Position numbers and translations under genes: made by a program. Below, one piece after another: positions 36,039 through 44,245 of a stretch of DNA of 64,000 bases (the first letter of the stretch is position 1; each line of letters begins with the position of its first letter). The stretch is from Bradyrhizobium zhengyangense (GTDB taxonomy: Bacteria; Pseudomonadota; Alphaproteobacteria; Rhizobiales; Xanthobacteraceae): positions 451,001 through 515,000 of the forward strand of contig NZ_JAKLUA010000003.1 in NCBI RefSeq assembly GCF_022012435.1, written 5' to 3'. The notes below the pieces were generated by a model, which searched no databases, had not been told where the DNA came from, and worked only from the letters and a program-made list of their open reading frames with translations.

Positions 36039-38657
36039 TTGAACGGCGTCACCCCCGACCCGTCAGCCCCGAACCGTGATGGTGATGCTCTGTCGCGGCT
36101 GAAGCTGGCGCAGGCCCTTGTGCGGTCCACCTATGCCATCGCGTGGGAGCGTGCCTGGCCGGGTTTGGCGCGTGTTCTCACCGTTGTCGGCCTGTTTCTG
36201 GTGGTGTCCTGGGCCGGTCTTTGGCTGGCGCTGCCCTCCGTCGCCCGCGCCATCGGCCTCGTGATTTTTGCAGGGTTGGCGGTTGCCGCCCTGTTCCCGC
36301 TGATTCGGTTTCGCTGGCCGAGCCGCGAAGAGGCGCTCGCCCGGCTCGACCGCGGTTCGGGCATTCGCCATCGCCCCGCCACGACGCTCACGGACACGCT
36401 GACCTCGCAAGATCCGGTTGCACTGGCACTCTGGCAGGCGCAGCGCGAGCGCACGCTGGCTTCGCTCAAGCGCATCCGCGCCGGCTTGCCGCACCCGCGC
36501 CTCGCTATCCACGATCCCTGGGCGCTGCGCGCGTTGGTGATGGTGATGCTGGTCGCGACCTTCTTTGCGGCTGGCGACGAGCGTGCGATGCGGCTCGGCG
36601 CAGCCTTCGACTGGAACGGCGTGCTGGCGCCGACCAATATCCGCGTCGACGCCTGGGTCACGCCACCGCTCTACACCGGCAAGCCGCCGGTGATCCTGTC
36701 GGCCGCCAACAAGGAGGCTGCAGCGCTTCCGGCCTCCGGCCCGCTCGCCGTTCCCGCCGGTTCGACCCTGATCGTGCGCTCTTCCGGCGGCAGCCTGGAT
36801 GTCGTGGTCTCCGGCGGCCTCAAGGAAGCCGAGCCTAAGGAAGCCGCGCCCAAGGGCACCAACGAAAAGCATTTCACCATCACGAGTGATGGCACCGCGC
36901 ATGTCCGCGCGCCCTCGGGGCAGCCGCAATGGGCCTTTGCTGCGACGCCGGACCGTCCGCCGACGATCGCGCTCGCCAAGGATCCGGAGCGTCAGGCGCG
37001 CGGCGCGCTCCAGCTCGTCTACAAGATCGAGGATGATTACGGCGTCACCGGCGCTGAAGCCCAGGTCGCGCCACGGACCGCCGATGCCGGCAAGGAAGGC
37101 GACAACAAGACCGCGGCGCGCCCGCTATTCCAGCCGCCGCAGTTTCCGCTGGTGCTGCCGAACGCGCGCACCCGCAACGGCGTCGGCCAGACGGTGAAGG
37201 ATCTCAGCGAGGATCCTTATGCCGGTGCCGATGTCACGCTGACACTCACCGCCAAGGACGAGGCCGGCAACGAGGCGCGAAGCGATCCGTTCAACATGCG
37301 CTTGCCCGAGCGGCTGTTCACCAAGCCGCTCGCACGCGCCTTGATCGAGCAGCGCCGCATCCTCGCGCTCGACGCCAACAAGAATTCCGACGTCTACACC
37401 GCGCTCGACGCGCTGATGATCGCGCCCGAACTGTTCACGCAGGAGACCGGGCAATATCTCGGCCTCTACAGCGTCACCCGCCAGCTCGAGGCGGCGCGCA
37501 CCGATGATGCACTGCGCGAGGTGGTGGCGAGCCTGTGGGCGCTCGCAGTGACGATCGAGGACGGCAACATCTCCGATGTCGAGAAGGCGCTCCGAGCGGC
37601 ACAGGACGCGCTGAAGCAGGCGCTGGACCGCGGCGCCAGCGACGAGGAGATCAAGAAGCTCACCCAGGATCTGCGGGCGGCGCTGGACAATTTCATGCGC
37701 CAGCTTGCCGAGCAGTTCCGCAACAACAAGGATGCGCAAAATCTCGCGCGTCCGCTCGATCCCAATACCAAGATCCTGCGTCAGCAGGACCTGCAGAACA
37801 TGATCGACCGCATGGAGCGCCTGTCACGCTCGGGCGACAAGGATGCGGCCAAGCAGCTGCTCGACCAGCTTCAGCAGATGCTGGAGGGCCTCCAGATGGC
37901 CCAGCCGGGACAGTCCGGCGAGAGCGACATGGAGCAGGCGCTCAACGAGCTTGGCGACATGATCCGCAAGCAGCAGCAATTGCGGGACAAGACCTACAAG
38001 CAGGGCCAGGATTCCCGGCGCGATCGGATGCGCGGCAAGCAGCAGCAGGGCGACCAGTCGATGTCGGACCTGCAGCAGGACCAGCAGGCGCTGCGCGATC
38101 GCCTGAAGAAGCTCCAGGACGAAATGGCCAAGCGCGGCCTCTCGCAGAAGGGCCAGAAAGGCCAACAGGGACAGAAGGGCCAGGAAGGTCAGCAAGGCGA
38201 CCAGGCGCAGTCCGGCCAGGACGGCGATCAGGATGCCGATCAGGGTGATGATGATGGCGGGCTCGATTCCGCCGACAACGCCATGGGCGATGCGGGCTCG
38301 AAGCTCGGCGAAGGCAATGCTGACGGTGCGGTGGATTCCCAGGGCAAGGCGCTGGAGGCGATGCGCAAGGGTGCGCAGAAGATGGCCGAGGCGATGCAGC
38401 AGGGCGACGGCGACGGCCAGGGCGACGGTCCCGGCAATCGTGCCGGTCGCCAGCAGAGCGGCGGCAACCAGACCGACCCGCTCGGCCGTCCGTTGCGCGG
38501 CCACGAATTCGGCGACGATTACACGGTCAGGATCCCCGGCGAGATCGACGTCCAGCGCGTCCGCCGCATTCTCGAAGAACTCCGCCGCCGCCTCGGCGAC
38601 CCCTCGCGTCCGCAGATCGAGCTCGATTATATCGAGCGGCTGCTGAAGGATTTTTGA
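36039..38657 (+). CDS. TIGR02302/DUF4175 family membrane-anchored protein
   Basis: An 872-residue protein of the alphaproteobacterial TIGR02302 (DUF4175) family. It begins at a TTG (36039) after GGAGAG; no ATG fits. Two adjacent transmembrane helices lie at about 42-90 and a third near 160-180, followed by a large, probably periplasmic, region. The C-terminal third is very rich in Gln, Asp and Lys with helical repeats (QDLQNMIDRMERLSR, LDQLQQMLEGLQ), then a low-complexity GQKGQQGQ stretch and an acidic D/G tract at about 700-750. The end is conserved and folded (VPGEIDVQRVRRILEELRRRLGD type). Its function is unknown. It stands alone on this strand. Confidence 0.88.
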   Translation: MNGVTPDPSAPNRDGDALSRLKLAQALVRSTYAIAWERAWPGLARVLTVVGLFLVVSWAGLWLALPSVARAIGLVIFAGLAVAALFPLIRFRWPSREEALARLDRGSGIRHRPATTLTDTLTSQDPVALALWQAQRERTLASLKRIRAGLPHPRLAIHDPWALRALVMVMLVATFFAAGDERAMRLGAAFDWNGVLAPTNIRVDAWVTPPLYTGKPPVILSAANKEAAALPASGPLAVPAGSTLIVRSSGGSLDVVVSGGLKEAEPKEAAPKGTNEKHFTITSDGTAHVRAPSGQPQWAFAATPDRPPTIALAKDPERQARGALQLVYKIEDDYGVTGAEAQVAPRTADAGKEGDNKTAARPLFQPPQFPLVLPNARTRNGVGQTVKDLSEDPYAGADVTLTLTAKDEAGNEARSDPFNMRLPERLFTKPLARALIEQRRILALDANKNSDVYTALDALMIAPELFTQETGQYLGLYSVTRQLEAARTDDALREVVASLWALAVTIEDGNISDVEKALRAAQDALKQALDRGASDEEIKKLTQDLRAALDNFMRQLAEQFRNNKDAQNLARPLDPNTKILRQQDLQNMIDRMERLSRSGDKDAAKQLLDQLQQMLEGLQMAQPGQSGESDMEQALNELGDMIRKQQQLRDKTYKQGQDSRRDRMRGKQQQGDQSMSDLQQDQQALRDRLKKLQDEMAKRGLSQKGQKGQQGQKGQEGQQGDQAQSGQDGDQDADQGDDDGGLDSADNAMGDAGSKLGEGNADGAVDSQGKALEAMRKGAQKMAEAMQQGDGDGQGDGPGNRAGRQQSGGNQTDPLGRPLRGHEFGDDYTVRIPGEIDVQRVRRILEELRRRLGDPSRPQIELDYIERLLKDF

Positions 38658-38680
38658 GGGGCGAAGCCACCACAAACCGG

Positions 38681-38783
38681 CTGTCATCGCCCGCGAAGGC
38701 GGGCGATCCAGTATTCCAGAGACGGTTGTGATTCAATCGAGAGGCTGCGGCGTACCGGATGCCCCGCCTTCGCGGGGCATGAC
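38681..38783. repeat. Double-palindrome intergenic repeat
   Basis: Two hairpins flank a less ordered centre: TCGCCCGCGAAGGCGGGCGA near 38687-38706 and TGCCCCGCCTTCGCGGGGCA near 38760-38779, with TGTCAT and ATGACG at the outer ends. The pattern is the common GTCATGCCC-type rhizobial mosaic element. It sits between the TIGR02302 gene and the receiver gene, which converge, so it may serve as a terminator or transcript-end stabiliser for both. Confidence 0.8.
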
Positions 38784-38811
38784 GGCGGAATGTGTGGCGA
38801 CACTATCGCTG

Positions 38812-39186
38812 CTAGCCCTTTTTCGCCGCGAGCGCATCGGCCACCGCCGTGCGGATATCCGCAACCGAGAACGGTTTGGTCACGACGTCATGCACCAGCG
38901 CATTCAAATTCGACGCGCGCTCGCGCTGGTCGGCAAAACCCGTCATCAAGAGAATAGTCAAATCGGGAAAGTCGCGCGCGGCGGAGAGCGCCAGAGCGAT
39001 GCCGTCCATGACGGGCATCTGGATGTCGGTGAGCAACAGATCGAACGCGCCGTCCTCGCGGGTCAGTATCTCCAGCGCCTCGGCGCCGTCCTGCGCGGTG
39101 ACGGTCTCGTGGCCGTCCATGGCGATGGCGCGCGCCACCAGCTGGCGCATCGAATCCTCGTCGTCGGCGATCAACACTTTTGGCAT
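38812..39186 (-). CDS. Single-domain response regulator (CpdR-like)
   Basis: A 124-residue stand-alone receiver domain with no output domain. Acidic pocket IADDED (D8, D9), phosphoacceptor D54 in LLLTDIQMPVMDG, the T/S switch in ILLMTGFAD and K104 in VTKPFSV are all present. The ATG at 39186 is clear (MPKVLIADDE). It resembles the CpdR group, which in Caulobacter controls ClpXP-dependent degradation of cell-cycle proteins according to its phosphorylation, but this paralogue could serve another pathway. A tandem copy of GATCCTTGGG lies just upstream (39191-39213). No kinase gene is adjacent. Confidence 0.88.
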   Translation of the reverse strand: MPKVLIADDEDSMRQLVARAIAMDGHETVTAQDGAEALEILTREDGAFDLLLTDIQMPVMDGIALALSAARDFPDLTILLMTGFADQRERASNLNALVHDVVTKPFSVADIRTAVADALAAKKG

Positions 39187-39247
39187 GAGACGATCCTTGG
39201 GGCGATCCTTGGGACGAACCTTCCCGCGCGGGACGTTTGCAAGCTGA

Positions 39248-40126
39248 TTATACGCTGCCACCGGCGATGTCGCGCCGGTTAAAGAAGCGGACGTCGATAT
39301 TGCGGCCTTCCGGCGGCGGCGAGGCCAGGCGCGAGCGGAAGAAGGCGCGTTCGCCGGGTTGCAGCACGGTCTGCTCCAGCACCGAATTCCAGGCGTAGAT
39401 CTCGGCACCCTGCGCGTCGCGCACCGCAAAACGCAGGCGCGGAATATCGAGCGGCTTCTTGCCCTGGCCGACGATCACGCCCTCGATCACCAGCACCTGC
39501 TTACCGTCCACCGTCTCGGTCGAGAGCTTGACGTCCTTGAAGGCCAGCCCGCGCAGGTTCACCTCCAGCCCGACCAGCTTGTAGAAGGCCGCGGTCTGCG
39601 GCAGCAGGCGGACCATGTCGCCGCGCCAGATCACCAGCGCCAGCACCAGCGCGCCCATGGCGGCGCAGGCGATCGGCAGGCCGTAATAGGTTCTGCGCGG
39701 GGCGACGGCGGGTGTCGGCCGGCTCACCTTGGCCCCGCGACGGCTGAACAGGCCGCTGAACCAGGATTGGTGCTGGATCCCGACGACTTCTTCTTCCGCG
39801 GCCCGGGCCGCCGCCGACCACTCGTCCTCAGCCTCCGCGGCATCTTCGGTCGGCCAGTCGCTGGCGATCGAGGGACTGTCGACCACCGGCGTCTCGGTGG
39901 CGTTATCGTCCTTGGCGTAGGTGTTCCACTGCTCGGCGAGGTCGGACTGGTCGTCGGCCTGGCTGGCTGCGGCCATGGCCGGCACGACGGCCTCCTCGAT
40001 GGCGTCCTCGGGATGGGCGATCCAGGTTTTCTTGCAGCGGGAGCAGCGGACAGTCCGCCCATTGGCCCCAAGGCTCGCAAGCTTGATGGCGTAGGATGTC
40101 ATACAATGGGGGCAGACGATATGCAT
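39248..40126 (-). CDS. MJ0042-type zinc-ribbon, DUF3426-like membrane protein
   Basis: A 292-residue protein. The N-terminus has an MJ0042 zinc finger: CPHC at residues 5-8 and CSRCKKTW near 29-36. An acidic disordered linker (about 45-130) follows, then one transmembrane helix (about 155-175, YGLPIACAAMGALVLALVIW) and a C-terminal DUF3426-like domain (VNLRGLAFKDVKLSTE, LVIEGVIVG, to the end). This cytoplasmic zinc-ribbon plus periplasmic domain layout is common in Alphaproteobacteria next to ftsE; its role is unknown. The start at 40126 is MHIVCPHC. It is divergent from ftsE, with a 218-bp region containing an inverted repeat. Confidence 0.86.
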   Translation of the reverse strand: MHIVCPHCMTSYAIKLASLGANGRTVRCSRCKKTWIAHPEDAIEEAVVPAMAAASQADDQSDLAEQWNTYAKDDNATETPVVDSPSIASDWPTEDAAEAEDEWSAAARAAEEEVVGIQHQSWFSGLFSRRGAKVSRPTPAVAPRRTYYGLPIACAAMGALVLALVIWRGDMVRLLPQTAAFYKLVGLEVNLRGLAFKDVKLSTETVDGKQVLVIEGVIVGQGKKPLDIPRLRFAVRDAQGAEIYAWNSVLEQTVLQPGERAFFRSRLASPPPEGRNIDVRFFNRRDIAGGSV

Positions 40127-40235
40127 GGACGGCCTCGACGATGACCTTGTCGCAGGGAACCTGGCGCCAAGCTTCTCCTGCGCCAAGCTTCTCCTGAGAA
40201 GGGACTTCTAAGAATGCTGCCGGGGATGCTACAGG

Positions 40236-40270
40236 GCGACCGTTAACGAACCGGAAACCATAACGGTCGC
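40236..40270. promoter_or_regulatory. Inverted repeat in the ftsE/zinc-ribbon divergent region
   Basis: Perfect 10-base arms GCGACCGTTA (40236-40245) and TAACGGTCGC (40261-40270) are separated by 15 bases. The site is about 75 bp upstream of the ftsE start. The left arm continues into GTTAAC, a CtrA half-site-like word. It could be an operator or a hairpin; no data distinguish these. Confidence 0.5.
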
Positions 40271-40344
40271 ACAACCCCTTGATCGCATGCGGCGAAGCCT
40301 CGCTGGCGATGCGGCCTTGAGTCCCCCTCGAACGGAGCTGAGCT

Positions 40345-41004
40345 TTGGTTCGGTTCGAAAATGTCGGATTGCGTTACGGTCTGGGGCCGGAGATCCTGCG
40401 CGACCTCAGTTTCCAGATTCCGGCGCATTCCTTCCAGTTCCTCACCGGCCCGTCCGGCGCCGGCAAGACGTCGCTGCTGCGCCTGTTGTTCCTGTCGCAC
40501 CGGCCGACGCGAGGCCTCATCAATCTGTTCGGCCATGACATCTCGCAGCTCGGCAAGGACGAGATCGCCGATTTGCGCAAGCGCATCGGTATCGTGCTGC
40601 AGGATTTCCGCCTGCTCGATCACATGACGACCTATGAAAACGTGGCGCTGCCGTTCCGCGTCATGGGCCGCAGCGAATCCAGCTATCGCAAGGAGGTCAT
40701 CGACCTGCTGCGCTGGGTCGGTCTCGGTGACCGCATGGATGCGCTGCCGCCGATCCTGTCCGGCGGCGAGAAGCAGCGCGCGGCGATCGCGCGCGCGGTC
40801 ATCTCGCGGCCCCAACTTCTGCTCGCGGACGAGCCGACCGGCAGCGTCGATCCGACGCTGGGGCGACGCTTGCTGCGGCTGTTCATCGAGCTCAACAAAT
40901 CAGGCACCGCCGTCATCATCGCCACCCACGATATCGCGCTGATGGACCAGTACGAAGCGCGCCGCTTCGTGCTGCATCAGGGACGGCTGCACGTCTATGA
41001 GTAG
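40345..41004 (+). CDS. ftsE: Cell division ATP-binding protein FtsE
   Basis: A 219-residue ABC ATPase of the FtsEX complex, normal length. Walker A is TGPSGAGKTS (about 34-43), the Q-loop is VLQDFRLLDHMT, the signature LSGGEKQR and Walker B LLLADEPTGSVD, with the H-loop in IIATHD. The family-typical VRFENVGLRYG start is reached from a TTG codon at 40345, with GGAG upstream; no in-frame ATG occurs near. FtsEX sits at the division septum and activates cell-wall hydrolases in the periplasm. The stop lies inside the ftsX start (8-bp overlap). The GSVD replaces the more common GNLD after DEPT. Confidence 0.95.
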   Translation: MVRFENVGLRYGLGPEILRDLSFQIPAHSFQFLTGPSGAGKTSLLRLLFLSHRPTRGLINLFGHDISQLGKDEIADLRKRIGIVLQDFRLLDHMTTYENVALPFRVMGRSESSYRKEVIDLLRWVGLGDRMDALPPILSGGEKQRAAIARAVISRPQLLLADEPTGSVDPTLGRRLLRLFIELNKSGTAVIIATHDIALMDQYEARRFVLHQGRLHVYE

Positions 41005-41965
41005 GACCGACGAGCGCGGCGTGTTGGTCGACCTCGGACAGGAGCGTCCGCCGCTGCCGGCCAGGGCGCGCAATTTGTCCCCGATCGTGCCGCGCGCCTC
41101 GATCCATGGCCGCGCACTGGTCGCCGTCGTTGCTATCATGACGTTCCTTGCCTCGATGACGACGGGCACTGTCCTCTTGGTGAGCGCTTCGGCTGCGGAA
41201 TGGCAATCGGATGTCGCCAGCGAGATCACCATCCAGGTTCGCCCGCAATCCGGACGCGACATCGAGCGCGACACGGTTGCCGTCACTGAAGCAATGCGCG
41301 CGCAAGCCGGCATTGTCGAGGTCAAGCCCTTTACCAAAGAGGAGAGCGGCAAGCTGCTCGAGCCCTGGCTCGGCACTGGCCTCTCGATGGACGATCTGCC
41401 GGTCCCGCGCATGATCATCGCGCGCGTGCAGCCCGGCACGGCACTCGACCTCGCCGCGTTGCGTGCCCGCGTGACGCAGGTCGCGCCGAGCGCCAGCGTC
41501 GACGATCACCGCGCCTGGATCGAACGGATGCGTTCGATGACCAACGCCACCGTGTTCGCCGGCATCGGCATTCTCGCACTCGTCATCGTCGCGACCATCA
41601 TCTCGGTCTCCTTCGCAACCCGCGGCGCGATGGCGGCGAACCGCCCGATCGTCGAAGTGCTGCATTTCGTCGGTGCCGGCGATCGCTACATCGCCAATCA
41701 TTTCCTGCGGCATTTCCTCCGGCTCGGCCTCGAAGGCGGCGTCATCGGCGGCGGCGTCGCCATGTTACTGTTTGGTTTCTCCGAGTCGATCGCCGGCTGG
41801 TTTTCCGGCACCCCTGTCGGCGACCAGTTCGCAGCTTTGCTCGGCACTTTCTCGCTGCGGCCATCAGGCTACGTCGTGCTCGCGGTGCAGGCCGTCCTGA
41901 TCGGCGCAATCACCGCGGTCGCCTCGCGCCAAACCCTGTTCGCGACGCTGAATGACGTGGATTGA
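40997..41965 (+). CDS. ftsX: Cell division protein FtsX
   Basis: A 322-residue membrane subunit of FtsEX. A cytoplasmic N-terminus is followed by a first transmembrane helix (ALVAVVAIMTFLASMTTGTVLL), a large periplasmic loop of about 120 residues (ITIQVRPQSGRDIERDT and following) that in the family binds EnvC-like factors, and three further helices, including LALVIVATIISVSFATRGAM. The start overlaps ftsE by eight bases (ATGAGTAG). It transmits FtsE ATPase activity to periplasmic amidase activators; one candidate partner is the M23 LytM-type peptidase at 59-61 kb, though that is speculative. Confidence 0.94.
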   Translation: MSRTDERGVLVDLGQERPPLPARARNLSPIVPRASIHGRALVAVVAIMTFLASMTTGTVLLVSASAAEWQSDVASEITIQVRPQSGRDIERDTVAVTEAMRAQAGIVEVKPFTKEESGKLLEPWLGTGLSMDDLPVPRMIIARVQPGTALDLAALRARVTQVAPSASVDDHRAWIERMRSMTNATVFAGIGILALVIVATIISVSFATRGAMAANRPIVEVLHFVGAGDRYIANHFLRHFLRLGLEGGVIGGGVAMLLFGFSESIAGWFSGTPVGDQFAALLGTFSLRPSGYVVLAVQAVLIGAITAVASRQTLFATLNDVD

Positions 41966-42037
41966 GTGCGATAAACCGGACTCCACTTCGCCTCAAAACG
42001 TCTTAAAATCATCCGGGGAAGGGATCACCGACATCAC

Positions 42038-42742
42038 ATGACCTCGCCGACCGACGATCGATCGCCGAAAATGCCGCGCGGCTGGCTCCGCGCGACCGTC
42101 GTGTCGACGATCGCGTTCACCTTTGTCGGCGCGGCGGCGGGCTTCATCGCCTTCCTGTCGCAATTGCGCGGCGTGGAGATCGCCCCCAGCCGCAAGGCTG
42201 ACGGCATCGTGGTCCTCACCGGCGGCTCCTCGCGGGTTTCGGACGCGATGGAGCTGCTCGCGGCGGGCTACGGCGAGAGGCTCCTGATCTCGGGCGTGCA
42301 CCCGACCTCGACGGCGAACGATATTTCGCGCACGCTGCCGGAGAACCAGTCCTTCATGACCTGCTGTGTCGACCTCGACCGCACCGCGCTCACGACCCGC
42401 GGCAACGCGGCGGAGGCGCGGCGCTGGGCCGAGGGGCGCGGCTTCAAATCGCTGATCGTTGTCACTTCGAATTACCACATGCCCCGCGCGCTCGTGGAAT
42501 TCTCGCATGCGATGCCGGAGACGACACTCGTTCCTTTCGCGGTGGTCGGTGACAAATGGCGCGAGGAGCCGTGGTGGACCTCGGCCTCGACGCTGCGGCT
42601 GCTCATGTCCGAATATGTCAAGTACATCGCGGCCGAGGTGAGGGTGCGGCTGGAAGATTTCGGGATTGACCTTTCGCCCGAGATGTCGGAGCAGCCTTTT
42701 GGCCTGCAATCCAGGCGGCCCGCCACCGCACAGGCCAATTGA
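42038..42742 (+). CDS. YdcF family (DUF218) membrane-anchored protein
   Basis: A 234-residue DUF218/YdcF-type protein (SanA/ElyC relatives). One transmembrane helix is near residues 20-42; the periplasmic domain then has ADGIVVLTGGSSRVSDAMELL, RLLISGVHP, TRGNAAEARRWAEGRGFKSLIVVTSNYHMPRALVEF, the core DUF218 motifs with the conserved ExxxT-like and SxxHxxR-like residues. The family is tied to envelope functions such as undecaprenyl-phosphate metabolism and cell-wall integrity. It starts 72 bp after ftsX and overlaps the plsC frame, so it is likely part of an ftsEX-ydcF-plsC operon. Confidence 0.88.
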   Translation: MTSPTDDRSPKMPRGWLRATVVSTIAFTFVGAAAGFIAFLSQLRGVEIAPSRKADGIVVLTGGSSRVSDAMELLAAGYGERLLISGVHPTSTANDISRTLPENQSFMTCCVDLDRTALTTRGNAAEARRWAEGRGFKSLIVVTSNYHMPRALVEFSHAMPETTLVPFAVVGDKWREEPWWTSASTLRLLMSEYVKYIAAEVRVRLEDFGIDLSPEMSEQPFGLQSRRPATAQAN

Positions 42743-42753
42743 TCGGATTGTTG

Positions 42754-43527
42754 ATGTTCCTGATTTTCCTGCGCTCGCTGCTGTTCAACGTTCTGTTCTA
42801 TACAGTGCTGGTGTGCCTTGCGATCGTGGCGCTGCCGACCTTCGCGTTGCCGCCGCGCGCCATGCTGACGGTTGCCCAATGGTGGGCGAAGGCGACGCTG
42901 TTCCTGATGCGCGTGGTCTGCAACATCAAGGTCGAATTCCGCGGCGTCGAGAAGATTCCGGAAGGGCCGCTCGTGATCGTCGCGAAGCACCAGTCGTTTT
43001 GGGAAACCTTCGTGCTGCCGGGCTTTTTCTATCGCCCGATCTTCATCCTCAAGCGCCAGCTCATGCAGATCCCGGTGTTCGGTCAGTTCCTGGTCAAGAC
43101 CGGCATGATTGCCATCGACCGCAAAGCCGGCGTGAAGGCGCTGCTCGACATGACGCGGCGCGCACGCGAGGCGGTGCGCGGCGGCGGTCAGCTCGTCATC
43201 TTTCCGGAAGGCACCCGCCGCGCGCCGGGGGCGCCGCCTGATTACAAGACCGGCTTTGCTCAGATCTATTCATCCTGCGGCGTGCAGTGCCTGCCGATCG
43301 CGCTCAATTCCGGCCTGTTCTGGCCGCGCCGCACCTTCATGCGCTATCCCGGCACGCTGGTCGTGGAGTTCCTCGATCCGCTGCCGCCGGGCCTGCCGAA
43401 GGATGAGTTTCTCGCGCGCGTGCAAGCCGTGATCGAGGATGCGACCGGTCGCATTGTCGAAGCAGGACGGAAAGAGCAGGAGCAGTTGATCGGCAGCGCG
43501 CCGAGCTATGCTCCGACGGACAGCTAG
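42754..43527 (+). CDS. plsC: 1-acyl-sn-glycerol-3-phosphate acyltransferase
   Basis: A PlsC acyltransferase of about 257 residues with an N-terminal membrane helix. Motif I is AKHQSFWETF, i.e. H-x4-E where most PlsC proteins have H-x4-D; this variant is usual in some Alphaproteobacteria. Motif III is VIFPEGTRRAPG, and FILKRQLMQIPVFG corresponds to motif II. It makes phosphatidic acid at the inner membrane. The ATG at 42754 is chosen; a TTG at 42739 overlapping the YdcF stop (TTGA) would add five residues. It converges on the ChaC gene with a four-base overlap of the stops. Confidence 0.92.
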   Translation: MFLIFLRSLLFNVLFYTVLVCLAIVALPTFALPPRAMLTVAQWWAKATLFLMRVVCNIKVEFRGVEKIPEGPLVIVAKHQSFWETFVLPGFFYRPIFILKRQLMQIPVFGQFLVKTGMIAIDRKAGVKALLDMTRRAREAVRGGGQLVIFPEGTRRAPGAPPDYKTGFAQIYSSCGVQCLPIALNSGLFWPRRTFMRYPGTLVVEFLDPLPPGLPKDEFLARVQAVIEDATGRIVEAGRKEQEQLIGSAPSYAPTDS

Positions 43528-44135
43528 CGGCTGTCCCGGGTTTCGTCGGGAGCCGGCGCGTGCGACGAATGCACCTCGCCATGCAGCATCATGGCGAGCT
43601 GATGCAATTGCGTGTCGCGAAAACCTTCGGCCTCGATCGCCTTCACGGTCGCCGTCACATAATCGCGGTTGGCGCCGGACTGTCCGTGGCCCTGGAGCAC
43701 ATGGCGATGCTGATCGGCGAGCGACAGCCGGCCGGCATATTGCACATGGCCGCGGTCGACGACATAGGCGAGCGCCGAGACACGCTCACGCGCTTCATTC
43801 TCCAGCCATACCGAGCGCATCACCTCGCGATAGACCGAGGTCACCTGTTCGCGCGCGCGCAAATAGGCGACGACGTCGGCGCGGTTCTTTTCAGCGACGC
43901 GGAAGGCGATGCCGCGGCAGGCGCCGCCGCGGTCGAGCCCGAGCACGAGACCCGGCTGCTCCGGCGTGCCGCGATGCACGAAGGAATAGACGCAAAGCGC
44001 GCGGTGCTCGCCGACCAGCCGCGCCGGGACGCGCTCGTCGAATTCGAAGCCCGGCCGCCACATCAGCGAGCCATAGCCGAACACCCAGAGGTCGCCCTTG
44101 GCTGATGTGACGGTGGGGAGGGTGATTTCCGACAT
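43524..44135 (-). CDS. Glutathione-specific gamma-glutamylcyclotransferase (ChaC family)
   Basis: A ChaC-like enzyme of about 203 residues. The nucleotide-like binding loop VFGYGSLMWRPGFEF near the N-terminus is diagnostic, followed by FVHRGTPEQPGLVLGLDRGG and the glutamate-bearing YLRAREQVTSVYREV region, where the catalytic Glu is expected. It splits glutathione into 5-oxoproline and Cys-Gly in the cytoplasm. The ATG at 44135 (MSEITLP) is preferred; the frame is open to 44234. It is divergent from the DUF2125 gene. Confidence 0.9.
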   Translation of the reverse strand: MSEITLPTVTSAKGDLWVFGYGSLMWRPGFEFDERVPARLVGEHRALCVYSFVHRGTPEQPGLVLGLDRGGACRGIAFRVAEKNRADVVAYLRAREQVTSVYREVMRSVWLENEARERVSALAYVVDRGHVQYAGRLSLADQHRHVLQGHGQSGANRDYVTATVKAIEAEGFRDTQLHQLAMMLHGEVHSSHAPAPDETRDSR

Positions 44136-44245
44136 TTCGGGCACGGCTACCAGAAGCGGGGGCCCAAGCGAAGCGAATTCTCCGTCTTTCGTTGGAGGCC
44201 AGCCTCGCTTACATTTGACAAAATCTGGGGCCAAAGGGTCGCCGC

